From Gracilaria caudata (lineage: Eukaryota > Rhodophyta > Florideophyceae > Gracilariales > Gracilariaceae), in the NCBI GenBank assembly GCA_030374735.1, contig JASCIV010000212.1, forward strand, positions 1-31,928: 31,928 nt of DNA, written 5' to 3'. Below, piece after piece: positions 25,260 through 31,928 of this stretch. The stretch's first letter is position 1; every line of letters starts with the position of its first letter. The position numbers and the translations under genes are program-made. The notes below the pieces were generated by a model. The model searched no databases and had not been told where the DNA came from. It saw nothing but the letters and a program-made list of their open reading frames with translations.

Positions 25260-26171
25260 ATGCAGGATTTTGTTCAAGAAGCTGTCTATGCCTCTCTTCG
25301 AAATGACAAAAAGCTCGAAAAGACTTTAGAAGACCGGAATGGTTCAGCCGTAAATGCGTCAGGGGCCGGTATAAGATCTAAAACGGTTAAACAGGCCGCG
25401 AAGAAGCGGAAGCGGATAAGCTCCAATTGGGAGCAGCTACAGAAAACACTACCAAAGACTGCGTTGCGAAATACAAAAAGAAAAAGGGCTTCGAAAGAGT
25501 TGGAGAGCAAGAATGTTGAATCGTTGCTAGATGCTTCGCAGGTTAGCTCCTTTATGAACAGACCTGTCGTCGAGACAAACGAAGTGACGGATGTGGTTGC
25601 TATGGATTGTGAAATGGTTGGTGTTGGACCCGACGGAAAACAGAATGCCCTGGCTCGTGTCTCGGTTGTGAATTATTCTGGAGATGTGTTATACGACACA
25701 TATGTAAAGGTGAAGGAACGAGTTACTGATTACAGAACTAAATGGTCCGGCGTGAAGCCAGAAGATGTTGCTCTTGACTCTTCGAAGGCTGTGGATCCGT
25801 ACGAGGCACAGAAAGAAGTCGGGGACTTAATAAGAGGCAGAATTGTAGTAGGTCACGCACTGAAGAATGACCTGAAAGTTCTTAGAATATCTCATCCTTG
25901 GCAGGATGTTCGAGATACTTCTTTCTTTTTCAAGAAGCTATGGAAGACTCAAGGTCGCCGCACGGGTGTCGGTCCTAAGCTGAGCGTTATTGTTGCTGAG
26001 GTACTAGGGGTAGACACTTTCCAAAAGAGCGAACATGATTCATGTGAGGATGCGCGTGCCGCACTTGCGCTGTACAAACGACACCGAAAGGCCTGGGAGA
26101 CAAGTTTGAGGAAAGGAAGGGCTAGAACGGCTTCTGCCGCAAAAGAGTCGGTCAACAAAGGAGGGAAATAA
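25260..26171 (+). CDS. REX4: REX4-type DEDDh 3'-5' exonuclease
   Basis: 303 residues, ATG start. A nuclear/nucleolar RNA exonuclease of the REX4/ISG20-like group; yeast Rex4 acts in pre-rRNA processing. The N-terminus is basic (KKRKR near 48-52) and has SSNWEQL at 54-60, like the SSNW motif near the start of yeast Rex4. The exonuclease domain starts at about 111 with VVAMDCEMVG. DEDDh residues map to D116, E118, D204 (HALKNDL), H259 and D264 (EHDSCEDARA), so all five are present. A Lys/Arg-rich tail follows. Within the exonuclease superfamily, GVGPDGKQNALARVS and the WSGVKPED segment favour REX4 over PAN2 or REX1. Confidence 0.9.
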   Translation: MQDFVQEAVYASLRNDKKLEKTLEDRNGSAVNASGAGIRSKTVKQAAKKRKRISSNWEQLQKTLPKTALRNTKRKRASKELESKNVESLLDASQVSSFMNRPVVETNEVTDVVAMDCEMVGVGPDGKQNALARVSVVNYSGDVLYDTYVKVKERVTDYRTKWSGVKPEDVALDSSKAVDPYEAQKEVGDLIRGRIVVGHALKNDLKVLRISHPWQDVRDTSFFFKKLWKTQGRRTGVGPKLSVIVAEVLGVDTFQKSEHDSCEDARAALALYKRHRKAWETSLRKGRARTASAAKESVNKGGK

Positions 26172-26768
26172 GGCAGTGGAAGGCAAGCAGAAGCCCATAA
26201 GAAGTTGTTGCGATTACGGAAATGAGAATTGCCCAAGACTAATATCTTGCTCTGTTCATTCGCTGCGAGATTTGTTGCTCTTGTCGCACGGAATCTCCTT
26301 GGTTTTCATTTTGAGAGCTGCAAATATGCAGTCGCCTGAGAGAGCGAAAAGTACAAAGGTACCTGTAGTCTTTGTTGCAAGAAATGGCTCTAGCAGGGCG
26401 AGAGCCCCATTGGCAGGCAGTAGACTACGGCACTCGCACAGAGAGTCACGTTTTGGTTTAGGTTACGACACTCAAGATTTCTGCAAGATTGGCAAGTCGG
26501 AACGTCCGACCTGCCATGGAAGCGTTGAATTTTAAAAGGGTAGTCGAGTCGGTCGGATAAAACAGCATCATCATGATGATAATATATTTATGATATCAAA
26601 GTTGCCGAACATCCATTTTAATTTCAATTCTCAACTCTTCTTTGCCCGGGCTGCAACGGGAGGGCGTTCCAACTTCGCACTATTGTAGGTATCCCTATAT
26701 CCCTCTAGTCCGCAGTTCAACCGGTCTGCCATATCGATACACGCTTTGTCGCGAAGTATCATAACATT
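26172..26768. other. Intergenic, no gene supported
   Basis: A 119-codon plus frame starts at GTG and has no domain. A perfect 14-bp palindrome ATCATCATGATGAT lies at 26567-26580 beside an AT-rich patch. Confidence 0.4.
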
Positions 26769-26927
26769 ATGTCGCAGCTTCCACGGCTTTTGCATCCAAA
26801 CTCCTCGAGAGCCATCCCCATAGTCGAGATACGAACAAAGTCGACTCCAGCCTTCGACCTTCGTCGCTATGCATCCGAAAGCATAATGCACATAATCAAC
26901 AAGAGAGAGCTCGCAGTTCTGCGTCCC
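26631..26927 (-). CDS. Possible terminal exon on the minus strand, unrecognised
   Basis: About 98 codons ending at TGA. There is no usable ATG, but an acceptor-like CCTCCTTCTTTCGTAG lies immediately upstream (on the minus strand). The frame reads plausibly (for example SRLCSYLDYGDGSRGVWMQK and WKLRHNVMILRDKACIDM). It overlaps the start of the 210-residue plus ORF in the same codon register; at most one is likely real. A matching 5' exon was sought up to about 27400 and not found convincingly. Confidence 0.25.
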   Translation of the reverse strand, partial: GTQNCELSLVDYVHYAFGCIATKVEGWSRLCSYLDYGDGSRGVWMQKPWKLRHNVMILRDKACIDMADRLNCGLEGYRDTYNSAKLERPPVAARAKKS

Positions 26928-27401
26928 CTACGAAAGAAGGAGGTACCTTCGATGAAAATTGTGTTCTCAGACGAACCTATGCAAAGAGAACGTTCGGTAA
27001 TTGCATTGGCTATGGTTGTTAAGCGTCCTTTGAATCACGATGAATGCGGGTCTAAGCTCTTATGGCCCCACGTTTCTGCACGGAAGCAACTGTTAAAAAC
27101 ACAGAAATGTAAAGCCAAACTTACCACACGCCCGCTTACCGGGAGAGGAATGGCCTTGCCCAAAGGAGAACAGCAATTTTTGGCACAACCTCGTCGAACA
27201 CTCTTGAACTTGTTGCGAGGTGAAGTGAGAATTGCACTAGTGGATAAACGTAATTTGAATGAAAACAGAATCAGCTTCGACGCAGGCTTTCTTAGCAAGT
27301 ATGGGTTTACTGGGAGAATGCACGTGGATCGCTTGCCCTTCGATATACCCACAAACTTTTGTTTACTATCAGGTCACATGGCGCTCATGGACAAATTCTG
27401 A
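26769..27401 (+). CDS. Hypothetical ORF, 210 residues, doubtful
   Basis: Open from ATG to TGA over 210 codons, longer than expected by chance for this base composition, but no domain, signal peptide or membrane span is visible. It is basic (many Lys and Arg). On the opposite strand at 26631-26930 there is a competing, protein-like frame in exact antisense register, which could account for part of the openness. I cannot identify a function or exclude that the ORF is spurious. Confidence 0.3.
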   Translation: MSQLPRLLHPNSSRAIPIVEIRTKSTPAFDLRRYASESIMHIINKRELAVLRPLRKKEVPSMKIVFSDEPMQRERSVIALAMVVKRPLNHDECGSKLLWPHVSARKQLLKTQKCKAKLTTRPLTGRGMALPKGEQQFLAQPRRTLLNLLRGEVRIALVDKRNLNENRISFDAGFLSKYGFTGRMHVDRLPFDIPTNFCLLSGHMALMDKF

Positions 27402-27997
27402 ATCAGTAAGATTGGCCTGTCGTCTTCATCGAATGCAAGCTTGGACATTGATTTGTTCTGTGAGTCACGTCAGCACACGGTCTTCCCTAGCCTTTGGTCA
27501 CTGCTTGCAGTAAAACTCTCACTCACAACTGAGGTGGGTATCTGCGAGTTCAGTTTAACGGCTACGATGTGTTCCGCAAGGATTAAGAATTGGCTATGGA
27601 ACCATTAATGCTCTGGCCTCAATTTGTTATATTTCACGTACAGCCGTGCTTGCTTGGCAGCCTGCATACCATACCTTCCATGCGTCCAAATACAGCGGGA
27701 ATTGCGTTTGATGCCGCTTGTAATCCCGATCGAGGTGCGGCGGTACTGGAGGAGAGTAGCGCTGATCTTCATTCCTTCCCATTTGGAAAGTCAGTGCCGT
27801 GTACGCGTACCTGTACCAAACAGATATCGAGGCGATGTCTCGATAGGAGAGCCAATCTTCTACAAACCTTGTCGTACTCGACTTTTTAGTGTGGTTTCTT
27901 TCTTGTTACAAGTTCGAATTGCCAAGTTTCGTCTCTGTGCTTCGTGGTTTGAACAGACCCATACAAGAGAAAAGATGAAGCATGTTTCATGGGACTT
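27402..27997. other. Intergenic, no gene supported
   Basis: A 131-codon plus frame runs through and overlaps the end of the protoporphyrinogen oxidase gene. It is rich in Arg, Cys and Leu with no recognisable domain, so I leave it out. Nothing else seen. Confidence 0.4.
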
Positions 27998-29437
27998 TCA
28001 TTTGGGCATCGTCACTTGAAGATACTCGATAACACGCTCAGCAGACTTGAGACCAGATAACAAGGCATCCGGCAAACCCACTCCGCCCCGATAGTTTCCG
28101 CCAAGCACAAGGCCAGGAGCACGTCTTTCTACTTGGGCCATTGTGTTAAGGGCAGAGTCATATCCCGGATGGTACTGAGGTATACCTTTCGGCCAATTCT
28201 TTACTTCAGAGTAGAACGGCTTTCCTGTGACTCCAAGCACATGCTGCACTTCTTCCGTTGCTGTCTCTACTATCTCATTGGAGGGGCGTGTAACGATATC
28301 CGGCGTTCTGCTGCCTCCGAGGTATACGGTGAGGTATACCTTGCTAGGGTCTTCTGCGCGCGAAGGGTAGTTGGATGACGTAAAGTTGACACCTAACACC
28401 TTTGTTTTTTCCTTGGAAGGTAATAACACTCCGAATCCATCTAGACGAGAGTTTACTTGGCTCCTGTCGAATCCAAGCACAGTAACAGACACTGGGGCGT
28501 AATTAATACGGCTTGCAAGCTTCTTAAACCCCTTGCGTATGGCGTCAACGTTGGATTCAACGGTTCCTAAAGCGTGAACTGGGATCGTAGAAATGACAGC
28601 ATCGTACTTTCCGCGGCCGTTTATACGCCATGCTCCATACGAGTCTTGATCTATGCTTCGCACCTTGACATTCCTGTACAGCCTCCCGCGTTTGTTCGCA
28701 TTTTGGATATTCTCAACCAGTCTGGATGTGAGAACTTGCATACCAGTATCATAACTGAAGCTCTGAAGTAACTGTTTAGCAGAATACGCTTGAAAACGTG
28801 GATCCACATCCGTCTTCATACCGCCCCGTAGAAAACCTCCAACAACGGAGCCCTTCTTCCTTTCTACTTCCCATACTTTGTTCAGCGCATGCTTCATGGA
28901 CAGACCGGCTGGTTGAGTAGAGTAGATCCCAGCTAAAGCCGGGTCGATGACATAATCCACAAATTCGTGTCCAAATCGCCGCCGAAAGAAATCACTGACA
29001 CTTTCTCGATCTGCATTACTTTCCGAGGCTTTCGGTATGAACGGTTCAAGAAGAATTCTAAACTTTGCCCGCCAAGACAGCATTTTTGTAGTGCAGAACT
29101 GAATCGGGGACCTTGGCATAGGAATCATCTCTCCATTTCTAACGATGAAGAAGTACTTCGCGGCGGCATCACGCATCAGGACGCGAGGGGAGAGCTTCAG
29201 CCTTTCGTAAATGAGATCTGCTACTTGCTGGTACTTGGCGTTCATGGAATTGGGCCCCATTTCATAGATTAAGCCACCGCCCTTGGCAGTGGTGACTGCG
29301 CCTCCAAATCTTGTCGACTGCTCGTAGAGATCCACTTGAATTGGATTCTTGTCACCTGCGAGACGGTAGGCCGCAGACAAGCCTGCCGGACCTCCGCCTA
29401 GTACAGCTACACGACGGGGTTTCCGTTTGTCCGTCAT
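27998..29437 (-). CDS. PPOX: Oxygen-dependent protoporphyrinogen IX oxidase (HemY/PPOX)
   Basis: 479 residues from the first in-frame ATG (human PPOX is 477). An FAD enzyme that oxidises protoporphyrinogen IX to protoporphyrin IX, the last step shared by haem and chlorophyll synthesis. The Rossmann motif GGGPAG is at 14-19, with the acidic ribose-binding residue in LYEQ (39) and RFGG at 43-46. GPNSM (61-65) is a typical PPOX block, as is DPALAGIYSTQP in the middle. The C-terminal FAD-contact block is GGNYRGGVGLPDALLSG. No transit peptide precedes the Rossmann fold from this ATG. The frame stays open about 75 codons further upstream with an Arg/Ser/Thr-rich sequence but no ATG, so either the protein is imported without a cleaved leader, as in animal mitochondria, or a leader exon is missing. 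Confidence 0.93.
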   Translation of the reverse strand: MTDKRKPRRVAVLGGGPAGLSAAYRLAGDKNPIQVDLYEQSTRFGGAVTTAKGGGLIYEMGPNSMNAKYQQVADLIYERLKLSPRVLMRDAAAKYFFIVRNGEMIPMPRSPIQFCTTKMLSWRAKFRILLEPFIPKASESNADRESVSDFFRRRFGHEFVDYVIDPALAGIYSTQPAGLSMKHALNKVWEVERKKGSVVGGFLRGGMKTDVDPRFQAYSAKQLLQSFSYDTGMQVLTSRLVENIQNANKRGRLYRNVKVRSIDQDSYGAWRINGRGKYDAVISTIPVHALGTVESNVDAIRKGFKKLASRINYAPVSVTVLGFDRSQVNSRLDGFGVLLPSKEKTKVLGVNFTSSNYPSRAEDPSKVYLTVYLGGSRTPDIVTRPSNEIVETATEEVQHVLGVTGKPFYSEVKNWPKGIPQYHPGYDSALNTMAQVERRAPGLVLGGNYRGGVGLPDALLSGLKSAERVIEYLQVTMPK

Positions 29438-29832
29438 GCTCAATGCCTCGTTTGTGCGCGTGGCCAGAACCCTCAGCACCTCAGTCCGATTCGCCTTTGT
29501 CGAGCGGAACTGAACATCACCGTGCGTTTGTCCCTTTCTCGCAAAAGCTGAAGTTTCGATCCCTCGGAACAATAAAGATCGATTTTCAAGATCAAGTTGG
29601 ATATGAGACTTTGTGTCAGAAGGGCAGAGAATAGGGAATCGAGATTCAATAGACCTACGTCATTATTTGTCAATATTTCGTTAGTTTTTGACATTTCTAT
29701 CTGAAATATTTAAGTAATCTATAGATTTCTCGAAATTGTCTAAAAAGTAATAAGAATATGAGTTTCTTACGTATCTACAGCAATACCGACAAATTGACAG
29801 TTTACGTAGATTTCGAGAGAAAAGGCAGCGAA

Positions 29833-29857
29833 TTGTAGAAGACTCGCTCTTCTACAA
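29833..29857. repeat. Hairpin, perfect 10-bp stem with 5-nt loop
   Basis: TTGTAGAAGA pairs perfectly with TCTTCTACAA around the loop CTCGC. Thirty bases downstream GAGAAGAGTGAG repeats the same core in the other orientation, so alternative foldings are possible. Confidence 0.6.
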
Positions 29858-30733
29858 CACAGTACAACTATATGGAGAAGAGTGAGTTGTCTAACAAACC
29901 AGTAACCAATCTGCATAACACTTCAACAAAAACCTGACAGGATACCGTAAATAAGAACGTGTTGCAATGTCTCAGACGTCTAGAAATATAGATGATTACT
30001 CAAAAATATCTTGCTAAGTGTTAAATAACTACACGTAACAATTTTCGTATACGACTAATTTCTTGAAAAGATAGCGATAAATAATGACGTTGGTCTAAAA
30101 AGAGCATATCTTTCAGTAAGGTCAAATTGCTAAATTTCCAAGGTTTTGGCTTTACCCTTACAACATTATCGTCTTGAAACAAAAAAACATTTCCAGAATT
30201 TGGCACCAAAACGAAGCTTTTGATCAATTTTTAATTACTGTAAGCTTTTTTAAAAAGGGTTGTTTTTTAATTTCATTTTGTTCTTCCACAATTTTTGTAA
30301 ATTCTGTGCATCTCAATGGTCTATAATTGACACTGTTTCCGTTTATAAAAGCTTATAAGCGTTTTTTTACGAAGCTTCAACCTGTATAGAGCCTCCTACG
30401 GTTCTAGAAACTCTTTGTGTTAATTGTGTTTCATTTTTTTCTATGTTTTATTAAGATACACATAACTTGGTGTTTGTCTCTTCAAGAAGGAAAAACTTTA
30501 CGTTGTTATAATAGTAGAATAGTACGTTTTCTGATTCTAAGAACAAAAGTCAATGGCTTTAAAAGTGTTCGGCGAAACAAACGTGCCAACATTTCTTCAA
30601 ATTGATTCAGAAAGACACTAAAAGTTTGGCACTTTGAGAGCACATTGTAAAATGCTACACAGTACCTCGTAATTAGATTTGATTAAAAACAATTTTCTTG
30701 TACTTCGATCGAGTAACATAAGAGATATTGCGA

Positions 30734-30759
30734 GAAGTTTAGCTTGAGAGCTAAACTTC
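30734..30759. repeat. Hairpin, perfect 10-bp stem with 6-nt loop
   Basis: GAAGTTTAGC and GCTAAACTTC flank TTGAGA. It lies about 65 bp upstream of the Myb/SANT-like relic, so it may mark an element end or a regulatory structure of the relic. Confidence 0.6.
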
Positions 30760-30822
30760 GGGACGAACGATATGAACCCAAGTTGCACAAGTGCGCTTTT
30801 CGCGCCAATTTTAAAACCGTGA

Positions 30823-31640
30823 ATGACATCACTTCAATATGCAGAACATCTTGTGGGCAGCATCGAAGTTAAATGCAGAGCATCTAATTTCTCCAAAATG
30901 GCCGACAACGTCGAAGAACTTTCACCAAGAGGCTCAAATTTCAGCCCTGCTCAGAACTTTGCCCTTGCTCAATCGTTGATTTCAGCCTCACAGCGCATTC
31001 TAGACAAAGACGCAATCAATTCTGAAAAATTGTCCTCAAAATCTTTGAAACCCAGACGGAGTACTTTCGTGTTTGCACAGCATTAAATTTGCATCTAAAA
31101 TGAGGTACAGTCCCCGAGACCATACAAACAAACCTATGTGATAAAAAAACTGTATTGATCGGATATTTCTTCCAAAAAAACAGAGGGAAAGACACTGAAG
31201 AACAACATCATGATGCTTCACCACGAAAAAATGAGTTCAAGCTCAAAGGCGAAGAAAAAATACCTGGAACTATTCGCCTTCTTCCGGCAGTTTGCCTTTT
31301 ATCTACATGCTCCAAGTTTTCTGCAAATTTGTCGGAAGCTATCATTCAACGGCGGGGTGTTGTCCTCTTTGTAATTTTGAAAAGGATCTCGGGCCAAAAA
31401 GAGAGACCAGTACACCTTTGCGTAGGACAGACTCCGTTGCTTACGAAATTCCTTCTCTATCTCGCCCTCATAGGGCGAAAAAGCAAAATTTGGACAAAGC
31501 CATTGAACGTAATATCTCCAAGGTCGCCCGCGGCGTAGATGCAATGACGGAGACCCTCAAGGGTTTTCCGTCGAGCCAAAAGCAGGCCGCAAAAATTTTT
31601 TCTGCAACTGAATATTGTAGAGCAAAATGCCCTATGCAAA
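30823..31640 (+). pseudogene. Frame-broken relic of a Myb/SANT-like, probably repeat-borne gene
   Basis: Consecutive stretches in three frames read like one protein. First, from an ATG at 30898, MADNVEELSPRGSNFS then ALAQSLISASQRI. After a frame change near 31035 comes KIFETQTEYFRVCTALNL to a TGA. From 31231 in another frame comes RQFAFYLHAPSFLQIC. From about 31330 to 31620 in the third frame come RPHRAKKQNLDKAIERNI and KVARGVDAMTETLKG. This order (RGxNFS...ALxxS, QTxxYF, a late F-x-LHxPxF block, then RPxxxKKxN) matches Myb/SANT-like, NAM-associated proteins that are often multicopy or transposon linked. At least two frameshifts and internal stops make it nonfunctional. Mobile origin is inferred. 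Confidence 0.45.
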
Positions 31641-31928
31641 GATGCACTCTAAGTGAGATCCGGGTGTCCCGGTCAAACCACCCTATGCTACGATTAGCTA
31701 TTAGGCTATTTCTATTTTGGCCCTATTAAGGAATGCCCAATAGTGGGTTATTATGAGTTGCACACGTGTGCGTGTCTGGCCGCAGTTGGCGGATGCGCCG
31801 TGGCAAGCGGCAGTTGATTGCACACGTGAGACGTGATGGCCAGCAATGCTGGGTACTTAGGATATTTTAACTGTAGCTACAGTAGCACTACATATAGTGT
31901 CATGACACTGCAACTGTGCTCAGTAAAC
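31641..31928. promoter_or_regulatory. Window end with paired G-boxes and palindromes
   Basis: GCACACGTG occurs at 31760-31768 (within the 12-bp palindrome GCACACGTGTGC) and again at 31820-31828, exactly 60 bp apart, each containing CACGTG. A 14-bp palindrome ACTGTAGCTACAGT lies at 31870-31883. A GC-rich patch around the boxes stands out from AT-rich flanks, so this may be the promoter of a gene beyond the window. Confidence 0.35.

Larger units (their letters stand above)
29438..30822. other. AT-rich gene-free stretch with hairpins
   Basis: From about 29640 the sequence is visibly AT-rich and frames are short. Two clear hairpins occur (29833-29857 and 30734-30759, listed separately). An E2F-like TTTCGCGC lies at 30798-30805. 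No gene is seen; it could be old mobile-element or centromere/spacer-like DNA. Confidence 0.5.

Noticed and set aside
27624..28019. 131-codon plus ORF overlapping the protoporphyrinogen oxidase 3' end
   Set aside because: Cys/Arg/Leu-rich, no domain, overlaps a certain gene on the other strand.
1..31928. CRISPR arrays, prokaryotic operons, prophage or plasmid functions
   Set aside because: No regularly spaced repeats, no ribosome-binding-site spacing and no phage genes; gene content and an intron show eukaryotic nuclear DNA.

Overview
This is a nuclear-type eukaryotic window. The genes are mostly single, uninterrupted reading frames on both strands with no operon logic. They include a cytosolic ribosomal protein (uS13/RPS18), the nucleolar GTPase BMS1, a REX4-type exonuclease and membrane-anchored secretory glycosyltransferases. 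A protein resembling a plant/algal family, oxygen-dependent protoporphyrinogen oxidase, a secreted cysteine-rich kelch protein and very low intron density together suggest an intron-poor alga. A red alga of the Chondrus/Gracilaria kind is my best guess; this is inference, not proof.

Layout, left to right. 0-2.2 kb: a GC-rich secreted protein with three 10-cysteine domains and a six-bladed kelch propeller. 3.5-6.2 kb: on the minus strand, a GT61 glycosyltransferase, then a DNA-3-methyladenine glycosylase I. 6.8-7.6 kb: a degenerate RNase H-like protein with a C-terminal Cys/His region. 8.3-10.0 kb (minus): a type II membrane fucosyltransferase-like enzyme with an HxRRGD motif. 10.8-11.2 kb: a two-exon gene for an 80-residue membrane/coiled-coil protein, convergent with BMS1 (11.6-15.3 kb, minus). 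16.5-19.8 kb: a pseudokinase fused to about ten Sel1 repeats. 20.2-20.9 kb (minus): a four-TM protein with an internal 14-residue duplication. 20.9-23.2 kb: gene-poor, with broken coding-like fragments. 23.2-24.1 kb: a conserved plant/algal-type unknown. 24.3-26.2 kb: RPS18 and REX4 diverging from one intergenic region. 26.2-28.0 kb: one doubtful ORF. 28.0-29.4 kb (minus): protoporphyrinogen oxidase. 29.4-31.9 kb: an AT-rich stretch with hairpins, then a frame-broken relic of a Myb/SANT-like, probably repeat-borne gene.

Functional grouping. BMS1, RPS18 and REX4 all belong to ribosome production. The two glycosyltransferases and the secreted kelch protein belong to the secretory or extracellular-matrix side. 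No prokaryote-style system, CRISPR array, tRNA or rRNA was found. The most unusual object is the pseudokinase-Sel1 protein, whose linker carries three SUMO-interaction-like motifs. Many apparent ORFs begin at GTG or TTG; I moved those starts to the first in-frame ATG.
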